A stretch of 64,000 nt of DNA from Hirundichthys speculiger (taxonomy: Eukaryota; Chordata; Actinopteri; Beloniformes; Exocoetidae), in the NCBI GenBank assembly GCA_018398805.1, contig JAGFBZ010000012.1:310001-374000 (forward strand), given 5' to 3'. Shown here in pieces: positions 35,243 through 46,484 of this stretch (its first letter is position 1; each line of letters begins with the position of its first letter). The translations under genes and the position numbers were made by a program. The notes beneath the pieces were generated by a model. It worked only from the letters and a program-made list of their open reading frames with translations. It had not been told where the DNA came from and made no database searches.

Positions 35243-36153
35243 GCATTATAATAGTTTTGGATTTTCCACTAGTTTTAGTTTTTATTTAGTTTTTAGTTTA
35301 GTTTTTCAAATTCAGTAAGTTTTAATTCGTTTTTAAAGCAGTTTTGCTAGTTTTTATTCATTTTTGTTTTGAAATACTTAGTTTTAGTTTAGTTTTTGTT
35401 AGTTTCAGTGTTAGTTCTAGTTTTATTTTGTAAATTAGGGTTGTAATTTTGGTTGGAGTGAAGCACTGAACTTTTTGAAGGCTATTGAACACATAGTCGT
35501 GTTTACATTCTGGTCTCAATAAACAGTCTCTGGTCTCCATGGAAACAGTCCATTATAGTTGCTGTTTTCTCTCGTTCCTTCCTAACACTGACTGGCCTGC
35601 AGCTGTAGCTTCTCTTTCCAGGGGGCTAGCTTAGGCTAGCTTATCCAGCTAGTCTTGGTTAGCCTTCTTTCCAGGGGGCTAGCTTATCCAGCTAGTTTTG
35701 GTTAGTCTTCTAGCCAGCTAGCCCTAGTCAGTCATAGTCAAAGAAATCCCAAATAGGACTGAGACGCTTTCTCCCAACTTTTGTCGAAGTCATCACTGCT
35801 GATCACTTTTTTTTTTTTTTTTTGCGGTTGTTGTTGTACGGCGGAGCGAAGTTAATAGATTTCAAATATTTATGAGGGAAAAAAAATTACAAACACGAAA
35901 AATTGAATTGAAAAAACATTTTCGTTAACCGAAATAAAATAAAAACGAGACTTTTTAAAAAAAAAAAGATAACTAACTGAAACTGTATTATGTGTTTATA
36001 AAACGAGCTAAAATTAACTATAATAATGTCAAGAACGTCCTTCGTTTTCAAATTTGTAATTTATTTTCCTCATAAACGTTTGAAATCTATTAACTTCGCT
36101 ACGCCGTAAAACAACAACTGCAAAAAAAAAAAAAAAAAAAAAAGCTATCAGCA

Positions 36154-36345
36154 GTGATGGCTTCGGCAAAAGTTGGGAGAAAGCGTCTCAGTCCTATTTG
36201 GGATTTCTTTGACTATGACTGTGTTAACGATAAAAATAAGTGCCTTGTTGTAGAAGCAGGTGATACAATGTGTGGAATACTTCTGAAGGAGAAAAAAACC
36301 CACAAATCTGAAAGTCCATTTGAAAAGCTCACACGAGAAGGCTAA
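36154..36345 (+). pseudogene. BED-finger transposase N-terminus in foldback element
   Basis: A 63-codon frame with RKRLSPIWDFFDYD, then a region with single Cys residues including MCGILLKEKK, and ending near FEKLTREG. The W-x-F-F start and a CG-x4-K motif fit a BED-type finger, though the first Cys pair and the final His pair are damaged. It occurs only in the right arm; the left arm has the start of the same sequence but lacks the finger. Likely a transposase fossil. Confidence 0.6.
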
Positions 36346-36656
36346 CCAAGACTACCTGGATAAGCTAGCCTAAGCTAGCCCCCTGGAAAGAAGGCTAACC
36401 AAGACTACCTGGATAAGCTAGCCAAAGCTAGCCCCCTGGAAACAAGGCTAACCAAGACTACCTGGATAAGCTAGGCTAAGCTAGCCCCCTGGAAAGAAGG
36501 CTAGACAAGACTAGCTGGATAAGCTAGCCTAAGCTATCCCCCTGGAAAGAAGGCTAACCAAGACTACCTGGATAAGCTAGCCAAAGCTAGCCCCCTGGAA
36601 AGAAGGCTAACCAAGACTACCTGGATAAGCTAGCCTAAGCTAGCCCCCTGGAAATA
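36339..36656. repeat. 53-bp tandem repeat, six copies
   Basis: Six consecutive 53-bp units beginning AGGCTAACCAAGACTACCTG and ending in CCCCCTGGAAAGA, with one to five differences per unit. It is built from GCTAGC palindromes. Lies in the right arm of the foldback element; the left arm has about two inverted copies (35620-35720). Confidence 0.95.
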
Positions 36657-37070
36657 GAAGCTACAGCTGCAGGCCAGTCAGCGTTGGGAAGGAACGGGAG
36701 AAAACTAGCAACTATAATGGACTGTTTCCATGGAGACCAGATAGCTGCTGGTCAGTAAATACGCAGGAACACCAGAAGAGGGAAGACGCATTGATAAATA
36801 TGTTTATTGAGACCAGAATGTAAACACGACTATGTGATTCGATAGCCTTCAAAAAGTTCAGTGCTTCACTCCAACCAAAATTACAACCCTAATTTACAAA
36901 ATAAAAAATAAAACTAACACTGAAACTAATGAAAACTAAAACTAAGTATTTCAAAACGAAAACAAATAAAAACTAGCAAAACTGCTCTAAAAACAAATTA
37001 AAACTAACTGAATTTGGAAAAACTAAATAAAAACTAAAACTAATGGAAAATCCAAAACTACTATAACCCT

Positions 37071-38834
37071 GGACACCACAGCGGATCAGCGTGTCCCTCA
37101 TCTTGGTCTGGAGAAGGTTTTAACCTAACCCTCCCCTTCATCCAAGCTGGGGACCAGCACCACTGGTTTGCAGCCCATCAGAGTCTGGCAGAGCTGGGGT
37201 TGGATCCGACTGCAGACTCTTTGCAAAATGTTTCAAAATGTTGCAGCATCTCCGTCACGTCCAGTCCTGGCAGATATTCACGCTCGTTCACCGTCGAGGT
37301 GTCTGGTACCCCAGATCACCTGAGGAAGTGTGTTCTGGACCCTGGCCCCTCCCCTCTCTCCCTACATGCCTCACAGTCATCTGTCCAAGGTCAAACCCGA
37401 ACTGTGCGCTCATAATTGCCACTGAGGGTAATTAGTTTCCACAGCCCAAGGTCTCCGGCGCCCCTCCGCACACCTTTACTCCGTCACCTGGGCCGCGGCA
37501 GGAAAAAACAAATGGCTGGGCGCGCTGGCTGGAGTGGGCCCCTGTGATCTATAATAAGGTCTCCTTCGGAGGGCGGCGGGACCCGTCTGCTTCTGGGCGT
37601 GTGTGCGTTTGCATCGCTTCGAACGGGGAACATTACGTCGGGAACCTAATGATGTCTTTTCCCTTTCAGGAGACAGTTTCACAATGTCAACGGTGGGAGA
37701 AAATCATTAGCCTTCACACAGTTAATGAAAGTCAAAGATTAAGTCAGTCGTTCTGAAGAGGGGGGATATTATGCAGCCCACAGACTCTGAGCATCATTAG
37801 GAAACTTCCCCACCCCCCCCCCCCTCTGCCATATGTGGGTACTTTCAGCATCTTGACATTCTGTTTTCTCTCCTTCAGCAACTTTAGGGAGGATAAAATC
37901 TTTCACGGGCTGCCAGCAGGTCCTCTCTGCAGAAGAGACACACAAAGGCGGTAGAAGTAACACTTCCTCGCCGTTATGAGCGAATGCACTCCACAAATCG
38001 CGGTGCTGACTGTTTAATTTCCACGGCCTCGCAGTCTCCTGGCGTCCCTGGAGGACCAGCCTCCACCATTCAGCAAGTCTTGGCAGCGGGAACGGGCCAT
38101 AATACACCTGTCAGTCCCGCCCTCTCCGCCGAGACTCCCAATGTGTTGACCTCAGCCTTTTTTGTCTCCTCCCTCCTCAGCCCGGTCCCCAGCTCCCATC
38201 TGTACCGCTCCGTGAGATGCGGTCCGTTGCATCACCTGCATCCCGGTGGCCCTGTCCTAACGTCACCTCATCGGAGCAGAAACAAGCCGGTGCATGACGA
38301 ACGGATGCCAAGACAACCGTCCACTCCCTCCCTCTAATGTCCCCCGCCATCTGCGTCTCCCGCCATCAGCTCTAATGCTGCTCCGCAGCGAACCGGCGCC
38401 ATCAGCACGGATAGATGGTAATGGCGTCTCCGCCGCGTCCTTCACTTCTCTCTCCTCCCCCTGACCCCGACGCACCAGCCCTTCCCCTCGTCCCGCCGTC
38501 GTTAACTCACTTAACGACTGCAGCGCCTTGTAAAGAAGCAGTGATTAAGGAGGAGAGTCCTCCCGTGTAAACAAACTTTGTTCAGGTATTGGAGGAGCTT
38601 TGGGAGGTATTGACCGGCCTTCCTCCACAACCCCCACAGCACTTTCATGTAGCTAAGAGCGAGACATTGATCAAGAGCGTCACGGTCTGACTGCAGATCA
38701 ATGGCGGGGCACCGTGAACGCGGCTTTTCCGGATGTCAGAGACAAATCCGCTGGAAAAAATAAAGGAAAAGGTTCAGGTCCCTGTTTCTGCAGGGACATG
38801 TAGGCAGAGACAGAAAGTACGGGAGCCGCTAGTC
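37071..38834. other. TE-poor interval; no gene confirmed
   Basis: GC-rich, pyrimidine-biased sequence with few repeats. Open frames of 112-117 codons (37769-38107 minus, 37984-38337 plus) overlap on opposite strands and show no domain. On the minus strand a strong acceptor-like stretch ending CTCTTCTGCAG near 37932 is followed by a short frame (EDLLAARERFYPP, then stop), which could be a terminal exon, but nothing else supports it. The composition suits conserved regulatory DNA. Confidence 0.35.
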
Positions 38835-38913
38835 CAGCCTTTCTCAACCGGGGTGTTGTCTTACTGCTTCAGGGGTGTCGTCAAAAAAATGACCTATTCT
38901 GACATTTCATATA

Positions 38914-39702
38914 CAGTGGTACCTCTACTTACGAACGTTTCTACGTATGAAATTTTCAGGTTACGAAACGCCTCATAGGGAAAATATTTCCTCTCATTAC
39001 GAAATAAATTTCAGGATACGAAACACAAAAATCCAGTAGCGCTGCTACGCTCAGCTCCCAGAGTTTACTGAACGTAAACATAGCTGTCGGCTCTGTATCT
39101 CGGTTTGAAAGCGGTGCGTCCGAGCTGCTCTGCCATTGGCTATCGCTTAGCATCTTCCTGGCATCCCATTGGCTATCTCTTAGCATCTTCCTGGCATCCC
39201 ATTGGCTAGGAGGGCCCCTTGTCTGTATGAGCGTAACCCAGCAACCAGGTAAACAAACAATTTTTACCTCCGCCAAGGAGGTTATGTTTTTGTCGGCGTT
39301 TATCTGTCTGTCTGTGTTCAAGATAACTCAAAAAGTTATGGATGGATTTTGATGAAATTTTCAGGAGTTGTCAGAAATGTGAAAAGGAAGAACTGATTTC
39401 ATTTTGGGTGTGATCCGGAAGAAATCCTAGATTCTGGATCACTTTCAAATGTTCGATAATTGTTGCATTTAGTGGAGGTCTGCACTCTCTGAGTGCTTTT
39501 CTAGTTCTAACATGTATTTCTTACAGGTTTTTATGTCATTTCATGTATTATTTATAATTTATAAAAAATAATAATGTTTTAATTTTGGGAGGCTTGGAAC
39601 GGATTAGAGCATTTACATGGAAAACACATCTCTACTTAAGAAATTTTCAGGTTATGAAACTACTTCCAGAACCAATTAATTTTGTTAGTAGAGGTACCAC
39701 TG
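38914..39702. mobile_element. Nested element with CAGTGGTACCTCTACTTACG ends
   Basis: Starts CAGTGGTACCTCTACTTACG and ends TTAGTAGAGGTACCACTG, about 18 bp of inverted terminal repeat. Internal AAATTTTCAGGTTACGAAAC repeats occur near both ends. The tip is a familiar hAT-like terminus, but the flanks do not give a convincing 8-bp duplication. It contains a third element at 39264-39508. Confidence 0.8.
39264..39508. mobile_element. Innermost short element (ACCTCCGCCAAGGAGGTTAT)
   Basis: Starts with ACCTCCGCCAAGGAGGTTAT and ends GTGGAGGTCTGCACTCTC...GTGCTTTTCTAG. Phrases such as AACTCAAAAAGTTATGGATG and GATTTTGATGAAATTTTCAG are recognisable from a short repeat found very widely in animal genomes. 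I cannot assign its class. Its position makes it the youngest of the nest. Confidence 0.6.
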
Positions 39703-40620
39703 AATAAATATATGAACGTATACATAACTATATACTTTTTGCCTATGAATGAATGAATAAATAAATAAGATACATAATTGGACATGAAATGAATAATAAA
39801 AATATGTCTCAAATGCCCATTTCCCAATGTTAACAACGTCAGTACGGGGTCAGCGGAAGGTCAACGTGACTCCCCAGTTAGCTTACGTCGTAATATCATT
39901 TAACCGCTGGAATTTTATTTCACAGATAGCAATGAGAACTTTTTAGCAGCATCATGGATGGTTTTCTAAAAGAAAAGCCCCACTGGAACAGAACATCACA
40001 GAGGAGCCGACTTCTTCATCAAGCCTTCATCCACCAGCTCTGAATCTGCTCCATAGGTACCAAAGCTAGCTGCTAGCGATAAGGCTAAAAAGAGGCAATA
40101 CAACGATGATGGATGGAAGCAAGCACATCATGGATGAAAAGAAGCTTTCCTGCTGAGGCCTACTCTGGTGCAGTTATCCTGTTCAGGTTATTTAAACAAA
40201 ATAAACGGGATGTATGCATTTACAGTCGGAGCGCTGCAGTGTGACTTTGGATTATATTTTACTCTGGGGTGTCGTGAGATTTTATTCACTTTTGAAAGGT
40301 GTCGTGACTGAAAAAAGGATGAGAAAGGCTGCGCTGGGATACTGGTATTCAGCAGGAATATTCAACAATAGACAAGCACAATGCACTTAACCTGATAACA
40401 CAGATAGTTATAGTTCTGGATTGATAAACCTCCTTTCCAATAACGTCTGTATGGTTGACTTATGAACGGAGATGTCTCCAGGTCCAGTCATGTCTTCGAA
40501 CCTTTAGCCGTTCTTGACCTCTGAGGATTCTGCATTGGGTCTTTGGAGCCGTCTAGCTGGACTTTCATCTCCAGGATGAGCGGGCGTGGCGCTGAACCGT
40601 TTCCAGCTGAGCTGCAGACT

Positions 40621-40810
40621 TCAAATGTTTGAAAAGACAGTCAAAGTGGCTCTGAACCAGACCCCCAAACTCATTTCATCAACTGAACTTCAGCTGTGCA
40701 AACGACTGACTCCAAATTAGCTTCCGTTGACGTAACTAGTCTGTGGGTTCACTATTTATTTATTTTTTTTCCTGCAGGACTGTGAATATTTAACTGGCAT
40801 CTTCAAATGC
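40621..40810 (+). mobile_element. Tc1-like 3' end relic (second copy)
   Basis: Contains CAAAGTGGCTCTGAACCAG, CCAAACTCATTTCATCAACT, GTGGGTTCACTATTTATT and then GGACTGTGAATATTTAACTGG, the 3' terminus pattern of the same Tc1-like family seen at 19390, 29181 and 55980. No coding sequence. Confidence 0.55.
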
Positions 40811-40827
40811 ACACAAAAAGGAGAGGA

Positions 40828-40975
40828 GCCATCTGGTCAGGACGGCTTCCTGGAAGATGTTTGGGGCCTGGGAGACCCCCTGGACAGGCTGAGGACCTGC
40901 TGGACAGGTTGGCTGGTCTGGACATCCTCCTGGAGGACTTGGGCTCCTCATCTGAACCCTGACCCTGGTCTGCCG
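40828..40975 (+). mobile_element. Possible RTE-type LINE 3' fragment
   Basis: GCCATCTGGTCAGGACGGC, then CTTCCTGG and a run of CTGGACAGG/GGACTTGGGCT resemble, in order, the post-reverse-transcriptase 3' region of Rex3/RTE elements in fish. It is strongly diverged, with tandem CTGGACAGGnTGG-like units. Confidence 0.45.
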
Positions 40976-43345
40976 CCCCTGCAGCTCCAGCCCAGAGAAG
41001 CTGAGGCTAATGGACTGATGAAAATCACAGCTGCTTGTGTGCTATCGGCGTTAGCACATTGTGTTTGTGTTTTATTGAGATTTAGATGAAGATCAGACCA
41101 CGTTTTATGAAAAATTGATTGCAAGAAATCCAGTAAGTTACAAGGGAATTCATATAGAGTTCTTTTGCTCGTGTATCTCTGGATGCACCAGTCAGAAACA
41201 CACAAACGTGTGTAACCATTGATGTCCTGGCCCAGACCGGATCCGAATCCTTCCAGAAGACCCCATTAAAAATGTCGATAGCTGTGTAATCGACGTGAAG
41301 CCACTGCACATCGCATCACGGCTGGATATTGATGCAGAGGGAGAATTTTCCCGTGGAAATCTCCAGGACATAAGATCAATGGTACATTTCAAGAGCCTAC
41401 TTTCGCATTAGACTTTGTCTCGCTTTAATTATCTTCAATGCAGATGGCTGTAATGAGGGGAAAGCACCGCTAATTGAGAGCAAGGAGGAGGAGTTAATGA
41501 ACCTCTGAGGCACTGGGAGGGATCATCTCCTGGCCTGCCAAGGCCAGATCCTCACCTGTCCACGGGCAGCCGGTCATCCCGGACAAACCGTGCGTGAGTA
41601 GCGTGATGATACTCCGTCAGCATCACTTCACGGGCGCCATTCAAATAACGTTGACCTCAGTCAAGAAACCCCGGAAGAAGCCTCTAGAAGTTTTATTCAC
41701 ATAAAAGCACCAGTTTTGTCTCACTCTCAGCTCCACTGCTATCAGCTAAACGCTCACGTCTGGAAAACGTATTTGGATCTGTTTACTCTTGGACCGTCTA
41801 ACGACCACGTGAAGCAGCACGCTGATCAAATCTGGATGAAGCCCAGACATGCAGCTGCCTCAAATACTCTTAAGCCTCTAATTGTATTACTCCTTTTGAA
41901 GTAAAAAAAAAAAGGGCTAAATAAATATTTATACAGCTAAAAAAGTTCCCCGTAATGACCCGAGTGGACGCTGCATGGTTTCGATTCCTTTTCTGGGTCG
42001 AATGAGAGAGCGGGATGAAGGAATAGAAGCGGTGCCAGCAGAACTCCATTACATTAGCTCAGAAATGCCATCTACAGAAGTGACCTTTCTGGTGAAAATG
42101 GCAGAACAAACGGCGAGACACGTGGAAATCACATTTTCTCCTGCTTTATATCAACGCTGTGTTTCAGTCTGGACTGCGTTTCTATCTTAGAGACAAAAAA
42201 AAGGACTTGATTAATGATGATCTCACTGCAAATAAAGCTTTAGTTAAAGAGGATTTCATCCGTCTGCATGTTTATCTGGATGAAACCGAGCAACAGGAGA
42301 AGGAATCCTGGGAAATGTAATTCACCAGGCAGCAGCCGATCATGAGCTCGCCATCAACGGGTTCCTGTTTTAATTAAACCGTAGCAGCCCGCGCTTAATT
42401 AACACCTACTTCCTGTTCTTCACATGAATTTTCATCCCCCGCTTACAAAAGAAAAAAAAAATCTAAAAATCAGGCTGTGACTAATTAAGCCAACTGGTTT
42501 CTGCCAAAAGGGTTTTCGGCGCCATGCTGGAGTCTCTGTTCGAGGGACATATGCAACAAAGAAGCTCGCGCTGAGTCGTTTCACGATCGCTGAACCGTTT
42601 AAGCGTATACTGACATCAAATCAAACGTGCCCTTCTTGTCTTTTAGCAGTTCAGATGACCGACGTGACCTGGAGTCGCCGAGGAAATATCCAGGCGAGGC
42701 TTAAAAGGGCGGAGTCTCGTCACATGAGCGAAACCGAAGCTCCAACGAACCGCTCTCAGTAAACGAGGAAGGACTCTGTCGGACCAGAAAATGTTTTATT
42801 AGTTCTGTAATGAAAATTTAAATGATCTAGTGGCCATTTATACAGCCAGGGACTTCAGTGAAGGTGACTTATAAATAAGTGGCAAATTTAAATACAGTTC
42901 GACCAGATAAGTGCCATTCTGCTGCCAATGGACGTATCAATCATCGGGCCAAAAGATATAACTAAATAAAAAGAAACTCTCTGGGATTAATCTGCCATAA
43001 AATGTGATCATCTTCATCTCAGTCACGATAACGAACAGAGCTGATTACACACAGACTGTCATCATGTCTGGGTTTCTTTACTGAATGAAGTCATCCTGGA
43101 GGGAAAGGACAGGAACCCGTGGACTAATCACTTCAACCGAACTGGAATCAGTAGTTTGGATGCCATGAACAATATCTAGTGTTGTGGATGGTGCATCACA
43201 GAAAGGACGTCCCTGAAGACCTGCAATGATCTGCAGAGGGATACAAAATCATCTCAGTGTTCAGACGTCCACCGGTCCGCAGGTAGAGCAATGCCTCGGT
43301 TCACTGCTGAGGGTCTGTACAGAGTTGGACGTCCAGCCAAGACGA
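40976..43345. other. TE-poor interval; exon-like segment inside, otherwise nothing identified
   Basis: About 2.4 kb of largely unique sequence with an exon-like segment at 41236-41381. Short TAATTA/AATTAA-rich patches (41420-41500, 42360-42500) suggest possible regulatory DNA. Open frames of 60-85 codons have no domain. No repeats recognised. Confidence 0.35.
41236..41381 (+). other. Exon-like open segment, strand undecided
   Basis: On the plus strand, GATGTCCTGGCCCAG resembles a 3' splice site and AATG/GTACAT a 5' splice site. The 146 bp between read 48 open codons, including LPEDPIKNVDSCVIDVKPL and DIDAEGEFSRGNLQD. On the minus strand the same bases are also open, with DYTAIDIFNGVFWKDSDPVW. 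Both readings look protein-like, so the strand is undecided. I recognise no family. It could be an exon of an unseen gene or a highly conserved non-coding element. Confidence 0.3.
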
Positions 43346-43634
43346 CCCTAAACCCTAACCTAACCCCTAACCCTAACCTAGCCCCTAACCCTAACCCCCA
43401 ACCCTAACCCTAACCCCCAACCCTAACCCCCAACCCTAACCCTAACCTTAACCCCTAACCCTAACCCCCAACTCTAACCCTAACCTTAACCCCTAACCCT
43501 AACCCCCAAACCCTAACCCTAACCCTAACCCTAATCCCCAACCCTAACTCTAACCTAACCCCTAACCCCAAACCCTAACCCTAACCTTAACCCCTAACCT
43601 TAACCCCCAACCCTAACCCTAAGCCTAAGCCTAC
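43346..43634. repeat. Degenerate telomere-like array (CCCTAA variants)
   Basis: About 290 bp of CCCTAACC, CCCCTAACC and CCCCAACC variants on the C-rich strand. Too irregular for recent telomere sequence; typical of an interstitial minisatellite. Confidence 0.9.
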
Positions 43635-44200
43635 CTTTTGGAATTGGTGTTTTTTACTAACTTTTATTTGTATTTTAAGCACTTATTCTTCAGCACTTAC
43701 TTGTACATAACACTTATTTTATCTTATTTTATACTAACCCATGGCTGGCTTTCTCCACTCCAAAATATACCCTCTTTTTTTTGTATATTATTATTTTTCT
43801 TTATTTTTATTTTATTTATTTAATTATTTATTTTTATTTATTTATTTAATTTATTTTTTCTCCTCTCTAGGTACGTTATGAGGCGGAGGAGCACAGCCAA
43901 TCTGTTGCATTTATATATTTGTGCGTTTCTTACTAATTTTTACTTGATTTTTAACGCAGCACTTTTTAATTAGCAATTATTTCTATTCTTTTAAGATTTT
44001 ATCCTTTTAATACTAATCATATGGCTGCCCTCCTCCGTCTCCCCCGCGCCCCTGGAAAAAACATCCTACCCAACCTACAGTACCCTTTATTTATTACTTC
44101 TTTTTTTTCCTCCCTAAACCACAGGTTTTCCTCTGTCCGTCCCTACGTCTTCCTTGGGAACCCAATCCTAGTCAACTGCATGAGAGACGACAGTGTTCCC
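43635..44200. other. AT-rich spacer between telomere-like arrays, with a weak internal duplication
   Basis: Two sub-segments resemble each other: 43655-43760 (TTTTACTAACTTTTATTTG through ATACTAACCCATGGCTGGCT) and 43930-44040 (CTTACTAATTTTTACTTGA through ATACTAATCATATGGCTGCC). They may be tandem copies of an unidentified unit associated with the telomere-like tracts. No coding content recognised. Confidence 0.4.
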
Positions 44201-44282
44201 ACTAACCCTAACCCTAACCCTAAACCTAACCCTAACCCCAACCCCAACATCAACCCTAACCTCAATCCTAACCCTAACCCCT
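44201..44282. repeat. Second degenerate telomere-like array
   Basis: About 80 bp of CCCTAACCCTAA with variants such as CATCAACC and CTCAATCC. The plus-strand frame across it encodes an NPNP repeat, which is an artefact of the repeat. Confidence 0.9.
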
Positions 44283-45724
44283 GAAGGCCTGAATACATCA
44301 CTGGAACTGGAAACATCTCGGTTCTTGACTCCACCACATGTGCTGTGATTGACCAGACCAGCCTGGCGTTCATCAAAGAGCCAGGCGGAAGTTAACGGAC
44401 GGACGGACTTCAGTTGTCCAATAATCTCCGTCGTTCTGAGGAACAGGGTTGATGTGGGGAGTCTGGGGTAACCGAGGACGACGAGCATTATGGAAAACTC
44501 CTGAGTGAGAAGCATATGGAGGCGGCAGATAAAGTCTGGGGCTTCGTTTAAGTTGGACTCGCTCTTTCAGCAGCAGATCAGATGTGGCCCTTTGTGAGAC
44601 CCTTATCTCCTCTGACATCAAAGGCTTTTTTTCCCTCCCTCTAAACAGATCAAGCCTCCGCCTACTTCCACTCTTCGCTTCAAGAAGTCTTTTATTGCTC
44701 TTTGGAAAAAAAAGGAAAAAGCAAAACAAAACATATGTGGGATCTAATCTTTTGTCTTTTATCTCAGAGAAATCGAACTTTTACTCTTCGGATGTCAGAC
44801 ATCCAGAACATCCCCACCAGTTGCACGGCAACAACCGTCAGCATCTTATGCATTTTTATTTTTTTAACTAAGAACCAATCTAAGTTGAGACTGTGGCGCT
44901 CCCACTGAAAGACGGATGAGGCAGGGGTGAAGAATGTCTTAATTAAGGCTTCACATATAGACGAGTGTGTATGGAGCTCTGCAGGAGGCCTCATTAGTCA
45001 GCGGTTTGTTGTTGAAGCCACAGATGAGACATGAAACCACCTCTGTCTGCTCACATTCCTCAGCCGCATCCCACTCATGCTTCCCAAAACGGCACGTTTC
45101 CATGACCGGATTACCCACAATGCCGCCTGCTCAGGAGGGAATGGTTGTTACGGGGGCGGCTGATTTTCAGCAGATTACAAAAATTAACATACACTATTTA
45201 TCTAAAATGCAGTCAATCACAATTAAATTCTCGCATTTATGCATTTAATCCCAATTAAACATTTTAAACACTTGCCATTAACTGAATAATCCGACGGGAT
45301 CCGGCTGAGCGGTTTGCAGCCGAGACCATGTTTGCCAGTCGGAGAAGGATGCAGCAGCGTCTCAGGTCTGGAGAAGCCGAACCAAAGGGCTCCAGTTGTG
45401 GACGGTGACTGAAAGAACCAGCATGTAATGAGCTGAAATGAGTTTTCTCTCCCTAATGGCCTGTCACGCTGCAGGACTTTGGGCTGTCGTGTTGATATCT
45501 TTTGTCCAAATTGGCTGTCCTGAACGGACTCCATCTACTTGAACTCCAGCTTGAAATGTCGTATTAATTAATGCCATGTCTCCCCATTCAAAAGACGAGA
45601 AAAGCATTTCATTTTTACGCGTTGTTTACTTTGCCCGCATCAGTCGTAGCCTACGATTCGAGGGGGCTCGTCAGCGTACAGTCTGTGCGTACCATTCATG
45701 ACACCGTACACAAGATGATGTTCC
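44283..45724. other. TE-poor interval; no gene confirmed
   Basis: Unique-looking sequence. The patch 45175-45290 is AT-rich with several AATTAA and ATTTATGCA strings, the kind of motif content seen in developmental enhancers. Open frames up to 118 codons on both strands (44373-44729, 45223-45534 minus) have no recognised domain. Confidence 0.35.
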
Positions 45725-45972
45725 AGTTTCACACAGCTGCAGAAACCTTGGAGCGTGGAGGAGTCTTTAGTCGTGCAGGGGTGACTTGGACTAGAATCAC
45801 TGCACCTCAACATCTGGAGGAGCCTGTTGATCTGGATCAGGGTGTTGGGGGGATTATATTTCCCAGTTGGATTGGAAACGTCTTTGTATTCTCCCACAGA
45901 GCTGGAGGAGAAGGTGGTCTGGGCCTCTCCACTGAGGCTGCTGCTCCACACCTCCATCTTGGAAGATGATGC
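45725..45972 (+). mobile_element. Rex3/RTE-type LINE, 3' end
   Basis: GGGATTATATTTCCCAGTTGG, GAGCTGGAGGAGAAGGTGG, GTCTGGGCCTCTCC and AGGCTGCTGCTCC follow the order of the Rex3/RTE 3' region, ending in GGAAGATGATG, a GATG-type tail. The left boundary is uncertain. The 132-codon frame (45571-45969) is mostly this relic and is not a gene. Confidence 0.75.
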
Positions 45973-46476
45973 GTGGATGTAGACAGGTCTTTGTAATATC
46001 CAGAATGTGGTTTTGTTGGCGATGCATGGACGTGGTCCTGGAGGCTGTGATACTGGTCCAGCCCCTTATCAACACAGAGCCTGGCTTCTGGACTTGCTGC
46101 TGATTCATCTGACCACGGTGCACATTTCCGCTGTGTAATGATCTACTCCAGGTACCTTTGAGCCCAGAGATGCCACTGCCACATCTGGACAAGGTTGGTT
46201 TTTTTAAGCTTTATTCAGTTCAGTTGCTTGCCGGTAGCAGACTCATCATGGATGGAGGGATGTACACCAGAGTCATCGTGACTCCATGCTCCTGTAGGGT
46301 TGGGAGGAAACATATAGCTGGTGTTTAACGGCGATTTCCACTGACAGTCGTCACATATGAACCATATCTGGTAACTTGGAAGGTATTTCTGGTAAAAACA
46401 GAAACCTTTGTCTCAGAGACAGAGGAGTGGGTGCTCTATCTGCAGTGACTTGGCTGCCATGTTCAGCTACAAAACA
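45973..46476. other. No recognised gene
   Basis: Unassigned sequence following the LINE tail. A 112-codon minus-strand frame overlapping it (45854-46192) has no domain. Confidence 0.35.
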
Positions 46477-46484
46477 CTCCTGAT

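Larger units (their letters stand above)
35243..37070 (+). mobile_element. Foldback hAT-like element with long inverted arms
   Basis: The left end (TTATAATAGTTTTGGATTTTCC) and right end (inverse, ending CTATAACCCT) belong to an abundant fish element. The arms pair over about 650 bp: left 35243-35900, right 36040-37070, meeting around an AT-rich centre. The arms are unequal. Only the right arm holds about 115 bp encoding a BED-finger relic, and it carries six copies of a 53-bp unit where the left has about two. No clear 8-bp duplication was found, so the exact ends are approximate. Confidence 0.8.
38835..40331. mobile_element. hAT-type element (outermost of a three-layer nest)
   Basis: Starts CAGCCTTTCTCAACCGGGG and ends GGATGAGAAAGGCTG. 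Flanks CGCTAGTC (38827-38834) and CGCTGGGA (40332-40339) match at 5 of 8, an old duplication. Both subterminal regions carry GGGGTGTCGT. It holds the element at 38914-39702. Confidence 0.7.

Noticed and set aside
36339..36656. CRISPR-like or integron-like repeat
   Set aside because: 53-bp head-to-tail units without variable spacers, inside a transposon arm.
44021..44284. Protein with NPNP repeats
   Set aside because: The repeat is the translation of a telomere-like CCCTAA tract.
45571..45969. 132-codon plus-strand frame as a gene
   Set aside because: It overlaps the 3' end of an RTE-type LINE, which explains the sequence.
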